This document shows, piece after piece, positions 21,702-30,500 of a stretch of 36,226 nucleotides of DNA. Both the position numbers and the translations under genes were made by a program. The stretch comes from JBPCNH01 sp051001455 (lineage in GTDB: Bacteria; Actinomycetota; CADDZG01; WHSQ01). The notes beneath the pieces were generated by a model, which saw only the letters and a program-made list of their open reading frames with translations, ran no database searches and had not been told where the DNA came from. The stretch is taken from assembly GCA_051001455.1 (NCBI GenBank), contig JBPCNH010000025.1, positions 1-36,226 of the forward strand, written 5' to 3'. The stretch's first letter is position 1; each line of letters starts with the position of its first letter.

Positions 21702-23293
21702 TGGCGACCGAACAGAGGCGACTCGATAAGGCGCGCAAGTTTGGCTTCGGCCTGGGCTTGTTGAAGGGACTCGGCGTCACCTTCAAGCATCTCTTCAAGC
21801 ACAACACGGTCATCCAGTATCCGGACGAGAAACAGGATCTCGGCCCCCGCACCCGCGGCGTGATCGCGCTGAAGGAAGAGAACTGCACGGTCTGCATGTT
21901 GTGCGCGCGCGAGTGCCCCGACTGGTGCATCTACATCGACTCCCACAAGGAGACGCTTCCGGCCAAGCGTGAGGGCGGCCGCGCGCGCAAGCGCAACGTG
22001 CTGGACCGTTTCGCGATCGACTACGCGCTTTGCATGTACTGCGGCATCTGCGTCGAGGTCTGTCCTTACGACGCTCTGTTCTGGAGCCGCGAGTTCGAAT
22101 ATGCCGAGTACGACATCCGCGAGTTGACGCACGAGAAGGAACGTCTCTCGGACTGGATGGCCACCGTCCTTCCACCGCCTCCGCTCGATGAGGGCGCCCT
22201 CCTTCCCGGCCGTCCCGAGCCACAAGAAACCGCTACGACGGATCGACCCGTCGGCGCGGAGACGGCTGCGGCCGGAGCAACCGCGACCTCAACGCCTGCA
22301 CGGGGGGCGAAGGTCCCGACCGCGGCTCCGAGCCTGGCTCCGGAGAACGCCACCGAGATCGAATCCGACCGGCTCCCGCCGGCCCCGGAGCAAGGGGCAG
22401 GGACCGAGACACCCACTCCGGAGCAGTCGACCGGCGACAAGACCGCCCCCTCGGCGGCCGATACCGGTGCAACCGCGACCACGGGAACCGCGACCGACGC
22501 CGAGGAGCACGCTCCGCCGGCAGAGAAGCAGGAGCAGCAGCCCGCGGCCTCCGAAGAAGAAGGAGCCGGAGGGACCGGACCGGGTAGCGCCCAACGCCCC
22601 GCGGCCGAGGCCGGCTCCGGAGCTGCTCAGGCTGGCGAGACCACCGAGAAACAGCCCGACGACGCTACGGATGCGGCGGCCATCAGCGAGCAGGACAAGA
22701 GCCGGTTCCAGGCCGAGCCCGGGCCTAACGTTGAGGTTCCTCACGAAGAGCCTCATCCGACCGCGCTTGAGCCGACCGAGGACGCCGACGCCGTATACCG
22801 ATCTGTGTTGCAGGAGCAGAAGGACAAAGGCTCCTCGGCGCAGGTCGCAGAGGCTCGGGCGCGGGTGGCCCGCTCCAAGGCGGAGAGAGGGATCAAGCGT
22901 GGCCCGACACCGATCGACGTCGACAAGCCCGTTCCGAGCGCACCGACCAAGGGTCACTCCGAGCCGGCACCGGCCGGTGCGGCTAGCTCCGAGACTCCCC
23001 AGCCCGAACCGGGCCCGGTTGCAGCGACGCCGCCGGAAGATGCCTCCACCCCCGATACGCCTACCGAGACCACCGACACGGCACCTGCAGCCGAGACCCC
23101 GGCAGCCGAGCCCGAGGCGCCTGCGGCCGAGACTGCGGCCGAGGAGAAGGCCGCACCACCGTCGGGGGATGATTTCGACTCGGTGTACGAGCGCGTCTAC
23201 GCCGAGGAGAAGGCGAAAGGCTCGAGCGATGCAGTTGCCACCGGCAGGGCCAAGGCCGCGCGCGTCAAGGCGCAGAGAGCGCAGGGAGACTGA
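21701..23293 (+). CDS. nuoI: NADH-quinone oxidoreductase-type subunit I with long disordered C-terminal tail (operon 2)
   Basis: Residues 1-155 are a normal NuoI with two [4Fe-4S] sites: Cys62, 65, 68, 72 (CTVCMLCARECP) and Cys111, 114, 117, 121 (CMYCGICVEVCP). Residues about 157-530 form an Ala/Pro/Glu/Thr-rich, acidic and probably disordered tail. Two copies of one motif stand out in it, at 363-397 and at 493-530, the latter being the very C-terminus. The shared pattern is D-x-V-Y-x3-V-x2-E-x-K-x-KGSS-x2-VA-x2-RA-x2-AR-x-KA-x-R, probably helical and basic. The start ATG 21701 overlaps the nuoH2 stop by one base, with GGAGG 10 bases upstream. The frame is uninterrupted and nuoJ2 begins in its stop codon, so this is no frameshift. 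I do not know the tail family. Confidence 0.92.
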   Translation: MATEQRRLDKARKFGFGLGLLKGLGVTFKHLFKHNTVIQYPDEKQDLGPRTRGVIALKEENCTVCMLCARECPDWCIYIDSHKETLPAKREGGRARKRNVLDRFAIDYALCMYCGICVEVCPYDALFWSREFEYAEYDIRELTHEKERLSDWMATVLPPPPLDEGALLPGRPEPQETATTDRPVGAETAAAGATATSTPARGAKVPTAAPSLAPENATEIESDRLPPAPEQGAGTETPTPEQSTGDKTAPSAADTGATATTGTATDAEEHAPPAEKQEQQPAASEEEGAGGTGPGSAQRPAAEAGSGAAQAGETTEKQPDDATDAAAISEQDKSRFQAEPGPNVEVPHEEPHPTALEPTEDADAVYRSVLQEQKDKGSSAQVAEARARVARSKAERGIKRGPTPIDVDKPVPSAPTKGHSEPAPAGAASSETPQPEPGPVAATPPEDASTPDTPTETTDTAPAAETPAAEPEAPAAETAAEEKAAPPSGDDFDSVYERVYAEEKAKGSSDAVATGRAKAARVKAQRAQGD

Positions 23294-23802
23294 TGGAGGT
23301 GTGGCAGGAGGTCGTCTTCTGGATCCTGGCGGTGACGATGGCGCTCACCGCTATCCGGGTGGTCACCACTCGCAACGTTATCCATGCTGCCCTCTATCTC
23401 GTGGGAACCCTGATGGGGGCGGCGGGGCTCTACATCCTTCTCTTCGCGGAATTCGTGGCCTGGGCCCAGGTCCTCATCTACGTCGGCGCCATCGTTGTAC
23501 TGATGCTCTTCGGACTGATGCTTACGAGCGCTCCGATCGGGAGTCGTAATTTCGACAACGATCAAAGGCTCCTGGCAGCGATCGTTGCCGGTCTCTTGTT
23601 CGGAGTCACGAGTTGGATCTTGGTCGACGCTTTCAAGGACGAGAAGATCGATCTATCGAGGACCGAGGGGACGACCTCGGGTGAGATCGGCGCGGTTATC
23701 TTCTCGAAGTACGTCTTGCCGTTCGAAGCGGTCTCTGTATTGCTGCTCGCCGCATTGATCGGTGCCGTTCTCATCGCTCGCCGTGACGAGGGTTCAGACT
23801 GA
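23293..23802 (+). CDS. nuoJ: NADH-quinone oxidoreductase-type subunit J (operon 2)
   Basis: This 169-residue ND6-type subunit has five membrane helices, with the conserved helix YVGAIVVLMLFGLMLT. It starts at ATG 23293, sharing one base with the nuoI2 stop (TGATG). It lacks the longer polar tail of NuoJ1. The last membrane segment follows the motif SKYVLPFEAVSVLLLAAL, conserved in both paralogues. Confidence 0.94.
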   Translation: MEVWQEVVFWILAVTMALTAIRVVTTRNVIHAALYLVGTLMGAAGLYILLFAEFVAWAQVLIYVGAIVVLMLFGLMLTSAPIGSRNFDNDQRLLAAIVAGLLFGVTSWILVDAFKDEKIDLSRTEGTTSGEIGAVIFSKYVLPFEAVSVLLLAALIGAVLIARRDEGSD

Positions 23803-24101
23803 TGCCGGTTACGTATCTCTTGGTGCTGTCCGCCTTCCTTTTTTCCGTAGGTGTCTACGGGGCTCTGGCGCGCCAGAACGCGGTGTTGGTGCTGTTATCG
23901 ATAGAGCTGATGCTGAACTCGATCAACATCAACATGGTCGCCTTCTCGGCGATGTTCAACGATGCGGCGGGGCAGGTCTTTGCCCTGTTTATCATCGCGG
24001 TGGCCGCCGCCGAGGTCGGCGTCGGTCTCGCGATCGTGATCCTTATCTTCCGTAACCGCTCGACGGTCGACGTCGACGACATGTCGTTGATGAAGTGGTG
24101 A
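23802..24101 (+). CDS. nuoK: NADH-quinone oxidoreductase-type subunit K (operon 2)
   Basis: This 99-residue ND4L-type subunit has three helices. The two conserved membrane glutamates are in LLSIELMLNSININ and AAAEVGVGLAIVIL. The start ATG 23802 shares one base with the nuoJ2 stop. It ends in SLMKW, parallel to NLLKW in NuoK1. Confidence 0.95.
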   Translation: MPVTYLLVLSAFLFSVGVYGALARQNAVLVLLSIELMLNSININMVAFSAMFNDAAGQVFALFIIAVAAAEVGVGLAIVILIFRNRSTVDVDDMSLMKW

Positions 24102-24111
24102 TCGGGACCCG

Positions 24112-26133
24112 ATGAACGCTCTGATCTTGGCCGCCGAGGAGACTCATGAGGTCGCGACCCATCCCGGGGTCTTCACCGAGCTCACCTGGCTTGTCCCGCT
24201 GTTGCCGTTCCTGGCGTTCTTCGTGATCCTCTTCTTCGGCAAGAAGCTGCCGGGGCGCGGCCATGCGATCGGTATCGGGGCTATCGCCGTCTCTCTGATC
24301 GTCTCTCTGATCGCCTTCGTGGAGCTGGCGAGCCATGCCGCGCCCGTCGAGAAGAGCTTCACGTGGTTCGACATGGGCTTCAGCGGGCTCGTCGTCGAGC
24401 TTGGGATGAACTACGACTTCTTGACCGGGATCATGTTCATCGTCGTCTGCACGGTCTCGTTGCTGGTGCAGATCTATTCGACCAGCTACATGCACGATGA
24501 CTCCCGTTACACCTGGTACTACGCCACCCTGTCGCTCTTCACTTCGGCGATGCTTTTTCTGGTCATCGCCAACAACCTCGTGCAGATGTTCGTCGGCTGG
24601 GAGGGCGTGGGCGTCGCCTCGTACTTCCTGATCGGTCATTTCTGGGAAGAGAAGCCCAACTCCTCGGCGGCCATCAAGGCCTTCATCACGACCCGCGTCG
24701 GTGACGTCGGGTTCCTGTTCGGGATCTTTGCCGTGTTCGCTCTCGGTCGCACCTTCAACGTGAATGCTCTGAACCACCTCGCGGAAGACGGGGCCATCGC
24801 CGGGACGGCCTTGACCGTGGCGGCGCTCCTCCTGTTCGTCGGAGCGGTGGGCAAATCCGCACAGTTCCCGTTGCACGTGTGGCTGCCCGACGCTATGGCC
24901 GGTCCTACTCCGGTGTCGGCGCTGATCCACGCCGCGACGATGGTCGTCGCCGGTATCTACCTGGTCGCTCGGATGTTCCCTTTGTTCGTGCATGCAGGAG
25001 CTGCTCTCGACGTGGTCGCCGTGATCGCCTGCATCACGATGCTGATCGCGGCCGTGCTGGCGTTGCTGCAGGACGACATCAAACGGGTGCTCGCTTACTC
25101 CACCGTGTCCCAGCTCGGCTACATGATGGCCGCTCTGAGCGTCGGCGCCTATACGGCCGGTGTCTTCCACCTCTTCACTCACGCTGCGTTCAAGGCGCTC
25201 TTGTTCCTCGGCGCCGGCTCGCTGATCCATGGCGTGCACTCGAACAACATGAGCGACATGGGCGGCCTGCGGAAATACATGCCGCACACCTTCAAGACGT
25301 TCATCATCGGTTCGCTCGCCCTCGCCGGCGTCTTTCCGCTGGCCGGTTTCTGGTCCAAGGACGAGATACTCGGCGGCGCGCTTCGCTTCGGCGTGGACGG
25401 AAACGCCACCGGCTGGCTCGTGTTCATCACTGGCGTGATCGTCGCGTTCCTGACGGCGCTCTACATGACCCGAGCGTGCATAAAGACCTTCTGGGGTGAG
25501 TACCGGGGCCACGGTGAACCCCACGAGAGCGACGGGGCCATCGTCACTCCGCTGTGGATCCTCGCGATCGCCTCGATCACCGTTGGGCTCCTCGGGATCC
25601 CGCAGGTGGGGCCCTTCGCCGAGTGGATCACGACCCCGAGCGAGCGCCACCACGAGTTCGACTTCTTCTACAACCTCTACCTCCCGGGGATCACGGTATT
25701 GGTGGCCCTTGCAGCGATCTGGCTCGGGTGGATGTTGTTCTACAAGGATCGCTTCAAGGTCGATCTGCTCGGTGGACCGTTCGCGTGGGCGTACAGGTTC
25801 GTCGAGAACAAGTACTACCTGGACGATCTCTATCTCGGCGGGATCGTGAAGCCGATCCAGTATCCACTGGCCCGGGCCGCGTACTGGTCCAACATGCACA
25901 TCATCGATCCCATCGTCGACGGTACGGCCTCCGTTACGGTGCTGCTCGGCGGCAAGACCTACCGCGGGCTCGATCAGCGAGGTATCGATGGTGTGGTGAA
26001 CGGAGCGGCCGGACTGTCCGGTGCAACCGGTGGTCTCTTGAAGTACATCCAGAGCGGGAACGTCCAGCGCTACGCAGCGGTGCTTTTCGCAGCGGTCGCG
26101 ATCTTCGTGGCCGTGTTCGCGATCACGTCTTAG
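24112..26133 (+). CDS. nuoL: NADH-quinone oxidoreductase-type subunit L (operon 2)
   Basis: This is a 673-residue ND5-type antiporter-like subunit. The channel residues are conserved: Glu in FVGWEGVGVASYFLIG and Lys in GAVGKSAQFPLHVWLPDAM. The C-terminal traverse region (RFVENKYYLDDLYLGG) and last helix are present, so the subunit is complete. It starts at ATG 24112, ten bases after nuoK2. A 728-residue frame is open on the opposite strand, but this is a codon-bias artefact. Confidence 0.95.
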   Translation: MNALILAAEETHEVATHPGVFTELTWLVPLLPFLAFFVILFFGKKLPGRGHAIGIGAIAVSLIVSLIAFVELASHAAPVEKSFTWFDMGFSGLVVELGMNYDFLTGIMFIVVCTVSLLVQIYSTSYMHDDSRYTWYYATLSLFTSAMLFLVIANNLVQMFVGWEGVGVASYFLIGHFWEEKPNSSAAIKAFITTRVGDVGFLFGIFAVFALGRTFNVNALNHLAEDGAIAGTALTVAALLLFVGAVGKSAQFPLHVWLPDAMAGPTPVSALIHAATMVVAGIYLVARMFPLFVHAGAALDVVAVIACITMLIAAVLALLQDDIKRVLAYSTVSQLGYMMAALSVGAYTAGVFHLFTHAAFKALLFLGAGSLIHGVHSNNMSDMGGLRKYMPHTFKTFIIGSLALAGVFPLAGFWSKDEILGGALRFGVDGNATGWLVFITGVIVAFLTALYMTRACIKTFWGEYRGHGEPHESDGAIVTPLWILAIASITVGLLGIPQVGPFAEWITTPSERHHEFDFFYNLYLPGITVLVALAAIWLGWMLFYKDRFKVDLLGGPFAWAYRFVENKYYLDDLYLGGIVKPIQYPLARAAYWSNMHIIDPIVDGTASVTVLLGGKTYRGLDQRGIDGVVNGAAGLSGATGGLLKYIQSGNVQRYAAVLFAAVAIFVAVFAITS

Positions 26134-26152
26134 AGAGGAAGGGAAGCACGAG

Positions 26153-27667
26153 ATGGAGTGGGTTGATACCTGGGGTCTGACAGTAGCGACGTTCGTGCCG
26201 CTCGTCGGCGCAGCGATCCTGCTCTTCATCCCGTCCGCGCAAGAGAAGGCGATGAAGATCTTCGCTCTCGTCGTGACGGGACTCGCGTTGTTGGTCGGCT
26301 TACTCGTTGCCGCCCGTTTCGACTACGGCGCAGCGGGTGAGTTGCAGTTCCGTGTCACGCAGGAATGGATCCCCGAGATCGGGGCGTCTTACCACGTAGG
26401 CGTCGACGGTATGGCGCTGCCGCTGTTCGTGCTGTCGCTGCTCGTGTCGTTCCTCTGCGTCATCTACATGTGGTGGCACATCCCCGAGCCGGGTAAGCCA
26501 AAGGCCTTTTTCGCCCTGGTGATGTTGCTCGAGACCGGGATGACGGGCACGTTCGTCGCACTCGACCTGATCCTGTTCTTCATCTTCTGGGAGGTCGTGC
26601 TGGTTCCGATGTACTTCATGATCGGGATCTGGGGTGGCCCACGGCGCCAGTACGCCTCGGTCAAGTTCTTCCTCTACACGTTGTTCGCCTCGATCTTCAT
26701 GCTGCTCGGGTTCCTGGCCTTGCGCTTCAACGGAGGAACGTTCGACATCGTGGAGCTGGCCGCCAACGGGATCAACGCCTCGTCGCTGTTCCAGAATCTC
26801 GTGTTCGCCGGTATCGCGCTGGGCCTCGCGGTAAAGGTGCCCATGTGGCCTTTCCATACGTGGTTGCCCGACGCGCATACCGAGGCACCCACGGTCGGCT
26901 CGGTTCTGCTGGCGGCCATCATGCTGAAGATGGGGACCTATGGGTTCATCCGGATCGCGTTCCCTATCCTTCCCGATGCGGCCGTAACCTTCGCCCCGGT
27001 CATCGGGATCCTTGCGGTCATCGCGATCATCTACGGCGCGCTGTGTTGTTTCGCGCAAACGGACCTGAAGCGCCTGATCGCCTTCTCGTCGGTCGGACAC
27101 ATGGGCTTCGTGATGCTCGGACTCGCCACGCTCACCGACGCCGGCATCAACGGCGCCATCTTCGGGATGGTCGCTCACGGATTGATCACCGGGATGCTGT
27201 TCTTCCTGGCCGGCTCCATCCACGAGCGCTACCACACCCGTGAGATCGCGGACCTCGGTGGGATGCTGGCTCAGATCCCCAAGTTCGGCTCGCTCTTCAC
27301 CTATGCGGCGATCGCGTCCCTCGGACTGCCCGGGCTCGCAGGGTTCTGGGGGGAGATGCTGGCGCTGTTGGGTTCCTACAACCCCGGCGCGGGTCTCGAT
27401 CCGACGCTGTTCAGGATCCTCATGGTGGGAGGCGGCATCGGTACGGTTCTCACCGCCGGATACCTGTTGTGGACGATCCAGCGGGTGAACCTCGGGCGCC
27501 CGTCGGAGAAGTTCGCCGGAGCGACATTGTTCGACGTCCAGCGGCTCGAATGGATCTCGTGGGCGCCGCTCCTGGTTCTCATCCTGGCCGCCGGCCTCTA
27601 CCCCAAGTTGCTGATCGGGGTCACCGACGGCGCCGTCAGGAGTCTCGTCTCGGTGCTGGGCGGCTGA
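26153..27667 (+). CDS. nuoM: NADH-quinone oxidoreductase-type subunit M (operon 2)
   Basis: This is a 504-residue ND4-type antiporter-like subunit. Glu in FIFWEVVLVPMYFMIG and Lys in AVKVPMWPFHTWLPDAHTEA are conserved, as is SSVGHMGFVMLG. The start ATG 26153 lies 19 bases after nuoL2, with AGAGAGGAAGGGAAG upstream as ribosome binding site. It lacks the soluble C-terminal extension seen in NuoM1. Confidence 0.95.
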   Translation: MEWVDTWGLTVATFVPLVGAAILLFIPSAQEKAMKIFALVVTGLALLVGLLVAARFDYGAAGELQFRVTQEWIPEIGASYHVGVDGMALPLFVLSLLVSFLCVIYMWWHIPEPGKPKAFFALVMLLETGMTGTFVALDLILFFIFWEVVLVPMYFMIGIWGGPRRQYASVKFFLYTLFASIFMLLGFLALRFNGGTFDIVELAANGINASSLFQNLVFAGIALGLAVKVPMWPFHTWLPDAHTEAPTVGSVLLAAIMLKMGTYGFIRIAFPILPDAAVTFAPVIGILAVIAIIYGALCCFAQTDLKRLIAFSSVGHMGFVMLGLATLTDAGINGAIFGMVAHGLITGMLFFLAGSIHERYHTREIADLGGMLAQIPKFGSLFTYAAIASLGLPGLAGFWGEMLALLGSYNPGAGLDPTLFRILMVGGGIGTVLTAGYLLWTIQRVNLGRPSEKFAGATLFDVQRLEWISWAPLLVLILAAGLYPKLLIGVTDGAVRSLVSVLGG

Positions 27668-27668
27668 T

Positions 27669-29135
27669 TTGGAACTCTTCACGCAACCTATCGACGTTCA
27701 TGCCTTAGCGCCCGAGATCGTTCTCGCTCTCACCGCCGCTTTGGTTCTGGTTGCGGACCTGTTCTTGCCCCGTGATGCGAAGTGGCTTGCGATGCCGATC
27801 TCGGCGGCGGGCATCGTCGGCACATTGGCGGCGGTGGTATCGCTGATCGGCCACGACAAGGCCACGTTGGTGATCGACGGCGCGCCGGGATACGTGGTCA
27901 ACGAGTTCGCCATCCTCTTCAAGATCCTCTTCTGTGTCATCGGGCTTCTGATCCTGGGGATGTCGTTGAACTACTTCCGCAGCGGCACGTATTACCAGGG
28001 CGAGTACTACTTCCTGATGCTGTGCTCGCTGCTCGGCGCGCTGATCATGGCAAGTGCCAGGGAGCTGGTCACCTTGTTCATCGCCATCGAGTTGATCTCC
28101 ATCCCCGCCTTCGTCATGTCCGCATTGCGCAAGGGCGACGCCAAGTCGAACGAGGGCGCGCTCAAGTTCTTCATCTTCGGCGTGCTGTCGTCCGCCATCA
28201 TGCTGATGGGGATGTCGATCGTATACGGGCTGACCGGCAGCACGTCGCTCGTCGCGATCAACGAGGCGATCTCGGGGCAGGCGGGGGAGCCGGTCGTCGT
28301 CCTGGCCGTGTTCTTCGTGCTCGTCGGGTTCGGGTTCAAGATCTCGGCCGTGCCCTTCCACTTCTGGGCTCCGGACACCTACGAGGGCGCACCCTCACCG
28401 GTGGCTGCTTTCCTCTCCACCGCTTCCAAGATCGGCGGTTTCGTCGGGCTCCTCGTGCTGATGTTCGTAGCGTTCCCTGCAGTTGCCGATACGTGGCGGC
28501 CGATCTTCGCGGTGCTCGCGACGCTGACGATGACGGCCGGGAACTTCATCGCCCTGCGCCAGACCCACATGATCCGCCTGCTCGCCTACTCCGGTATCGC
28601 GCAGTCCGGCTACGTGTTGGTGTGTTTCGCCTTGATCTCGCCGGGAGCGGATGCACAGAACCGGCAGGCGCTTACCGCCGCGATCGTCTACCTGGCCATC
28701 TACGCGCTGATGGACCTCGGTGCTTTCGCCGTCGCCATCTCGTACGCCCGGCGCGCCCGTTCCTACTTCATCTCCGATTACGACGGTCTGTGGAACCGCT
28801 CCCCCGTGCTGGCCACGATGATGGCCGCGTTCCTCGTCTCGCTGGCCGGCGCGCCGCCGATGGCGGGCGCCTGGGCCAAGCTCTTCGTCTTCCTGGCGAC
28901 GATCGAGGCGCAGGTCTACTGGCTGGCTGTCGTGATGGGCGTGAATGCGGTGGTGGCGGCCTGGTACTACCTCGCGGTGGTCAAGCGGATGTTCTTCGAG
29001 GTCCCGGACAACGACGAGCCGGTGGAGGTTCCGGGCCTGCTCCGGGTAGTTATGGCCGTGAGCGCCGTAGCGTTGTTCGTAGCGTTCATCTACCCACCGT
29101 TGATAACGAGGTTCGCCGAACGCTCCATCCTCTAG
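27669..29135 (+). CDS. nuoN: NADH-quinone oxidoreductase-type subunit N (operon 2)
   Basis: This is a 488-residue ND2-type antiporter-like subunit. Conserved elements are Glu in FIAIELISIPAFVMSAL and Lys in GFKISAVPFHFWAPDTYEGA. The start is TTG 27669, one base after the nuoM2 stop codon. It is the last gene of operon 2 and is followed by a bidirectional terminator shared with the convergent nucleotidyltransferase gene. Confidence 0.95.
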   Translation: MELFTQPIDVHALAPEIVLALTAALVLVADLFLPRDAKWLAMPISAAGIVGTLAAVVSLIGHDKATLVIDGAPGYVVNEFAILFKILFCVIGLLILGMSLNYFRSGTYYQGEYYFLMLCSLLGALIMASARELVTLFIAIELISIPAFVMSALRKGDAKSNEGALKFFIFGVLSSAIMLMGMSIVYGLTGSTSLVAINEAISGQAGEPVVVLAVFFVLVGFGFKISAVPFHFWAPDTYEGAPSPVAAFLSTASKIGGFVGLLVLMFVAFPAVADTWRPIFAVLATLTMTAGNFIALRQTHMIRLLAYSGIAQSGYVLVCFALISPGADAQNRQALTAAIVYLAIYALMDLGAFAVAISYARRARSYFISDYDGLWNRSPVLATMMAAFLVSLAGAPPMAGAWAKLFVFLATIEAQVYWLAVVMGVNAVVAAWYYLAVVKRMFFEVPDNDEPVEVPGLLRVVMAVSAVALFVAFIYPPLITRFAERSIL

Positions 29136-29138
29136 CGC

Positions 29139-29188
29139 GTTTTGATCGATTCCGGCCACGTATTTCGTGGTCGCTACCGATCAAAAAC
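29139..29188. terminator. Bidirectional terminator after nuo operon 2
   Basis: GTTTTGATCG (29139-29148) pairs with CGATCAAAAAC (29178-29188), with further partial pairing inside (CCACG with CGTGG). The stem gives T-runs on both strands. It lies between the convergent ends of nuoN2 and the minus-strand gene, whose last codons form the right arm. Confidence 0.7.
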
Positions 29189-30124
29189 GTTCCCGTTGGG
29201 AAGGTCTAGCGGCGCGCCGCGAAACCAGATCGCGTCTTTGACCTTGGCGTCCCCCGGCACGACCTCGTCGGTCCATACGATGCTCCGGCTCACGTAGCCC
29301 TCGACCCGCGCTCCGGTCAGCACGATGGCTCCATCCCCGACGGCGCCGGGCGCGACCTCCGTCCCGGGCCCGAGATAGGCCTTACCGCCGTCCACCTCCA
29401 CGATGTGCCCGTGCCATCCCAGCGCAGGCGGGGGAGCGGCGTCGAACAGCAGGTCCATCGACGCCCTGAGATAGCGCTCGGGCGTCCCGACATCCAAGGA
29501 GTAGGTATCGGTGGCGAAAACGGCGAGCTCCCCCCGCTCCGCCAGGGGGCGCAGCACCGCTTCGGCCAGGCCCGTGGGCCGCTCTGCGGGGATCAGCCCT
29601 AGGACCGAGCGGTCGAACGCCGCCATCCCGAGGAACAGCGCTCCCGGCGCGCCGCTGCGCTCGCGCCTGTCGATGAAGCCGCGGACCCCTCCGTTGCCGA
29701 GCTCGAGGTCGGCACCGGCTTCGACCTTCTTGACCGCCAGGGTCGCGGGCGCGCCGGACGCCTCGTGGGCCGTCATCAACTCGTCGGGGTCGACATCGGT
29801 CAACAGGTCCCCGTTCATGGTCACGAAGCGCTGGCCGAGATCGTCCTCGAGCGCTTTCAGCGTGCCGGCCGTCCCATAGGGCGCGGGGTCCTCTTCCAGG
29901 ATCACGACGTCGTCTGGGGCGTACGGCTCGAGCGTCCGGCGCGCCTCTTCCGCCAGGTGCGAGAGGTTCATCGCGACCTTCCGGCCGCCCCGTCCCAACA
30001 GAGCGAGCCCCCAGGCGCCCAGCGGGACGTCGAGCAGCGGCAGGGCGGGCTTCGCCACCACCTCGGTCAACGGCCGGAGGCGGGTCCCGAAGCCGGCGGC
30101 GAGTAGTACGGCATCGATCGTCAC
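29174..30124 (-). CDS. Sugar nucleotidyltransferase (NDP-sugar pyrophosphorylase family)
   Basis: This 316-residue protein would transfer a nucleoside monophosphate onto a sugar 1-phosphate to make an NDP-sugar for cell-envelope or polysaccharide synthesis. The N-terminal nucleotide-binding signature is LLAAGFGTRLRPLTEVVAKP, followed by GTAGTLKAL and the metal-binding segment VTMNGDLLTDVD. The last 80 residues have hexapeptide-like features (YLGPGTEVAPGAVGDGAIV), suggesting a short left-handed beta helix. The start is GTG 30124, where family homology begins; the frame is open to 30391 but that part is Arg- and Pro-rich shadow. Substrate specificity cannot be read from the sequence. Confidence 0.85.
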   Translation of the reverse strand: MTIDAVLLAAGFGTRLRPLTEVVAKPALPLLDVPLGAWGLALLGRGGRKVAMNLSHLAEEARRTLEPYAPDDVVILEEDPAPYGTAGTLKALEDDLGQRFVTMNGDLLTDVDPDELMTAHEASGAPATLAVKKVEAGADLELGNGGVRGFIDRRERSGAPGALFLGMAAFDRSVLGLIPAERPTGLAEAVLRPLAERGELAVFATDTYSLDVGTPERYLRASMDLLFDAAPPPALGWHGHIVEVDGGKAYLGPGTEVAPGAVGDGAIVLTGARVEGYVSRSIVWTDEVVPGDAKVKDAIWFRGAPLDLPNGNVFDR

Positions 30125-30461
30125 AGGCCCATCATCCCCGCCGGCGTCGGCGTTGCGAACATGGATATTCGCGCTCTCGGGGTCACCCGGATGGCAACAT
30201 ATCTGTCCATAGGTGCCCAAAAAGGCCGCCCTTACGGAAGGTCCCACGGAGGCGAGGTCGAATCGGAGAGCCTGGCCGCGGCCCGCATGCCAATTTATCC
30301 CTTCCCGTGGTACAGACTGGGCGCTGCAAGGTCGAGGTAAGGAACTAGGTGGTCGGGGAGGAATAGCGGCGCCCGCGCCTAAGTTCCACACACGGAAGGT
30401 GACGTTTAGCTCCGGTCATCACAGGTACATCCAGTGAGTCGCAGCAGAGGGGGAGATAACC
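30125..30461. other. Divergent intergenic region, possible structured leader
   Basis: This is a 337-base gap between the minus-strand nucleotidyltransferase and the M23 peptidase gene. No gene is evident. The part from about 30240 to 30420 has several features loosely like the c-di-AMP (ydaO/yuaA) riboswitch: GGAACTA followed by CGGGGAGGAATAGCGGC, then a GC stem, then GTTTAGCTCCGG. That riboswitch often precedes cell-wall hydrolase genes in Actinomycetota. The match is weak and by eye only. I could not place a convincing promoter. Confidence 0.25.
30446..30454 (+). promoter_or_regulatory. Ribosome binding site pointing to an ATC start
   Basis: GAGGGGGAG lies seven bases before ATC 30462 and 46 bases before the first standard in-frame start, GTG 30501. 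An in-frame stop (TGA 30435-30437) limits the choices: no ATG, GTG or TTG occurs in frame between it and 30501. Confidence 0.5.
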
Positions 30462-30500
30462 ATCAGTTTCATCAAACGGGCCGGAAGCATCGGCCTCGCA

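Noticed and set aside
22170..23290. NuoI2 tail as a gene fusion with a known enzyme or a frameshift artefact
   Set aside because: No folded-domain signature is visible, the composition is uniformly disorder-like, and the frame runs cleanly between overlapping neighbours with two in-frame copies of the same motif.
22188..23549. A 453-codon plus-strand frame overlapping the NuoI2 tail
   Set aside because: The translation is an Arg/Pro-rich run, a frame-shifted reading of the Ala/Pro/Glu tail. The NuoI2 frame is continuous from the ferredoxin core to a stop shared with nuoJ2.
24043..26229. A 728-codon open frame on the minus strand opposite nuoL2, and similar long minus frames at 26300-27682 and 33874-35541
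   Set aside because: They lie exactly opposite well-conserved genes, have Arg-, Asp- and His-rich translations without domain features, and are expected from third-position GC bias.
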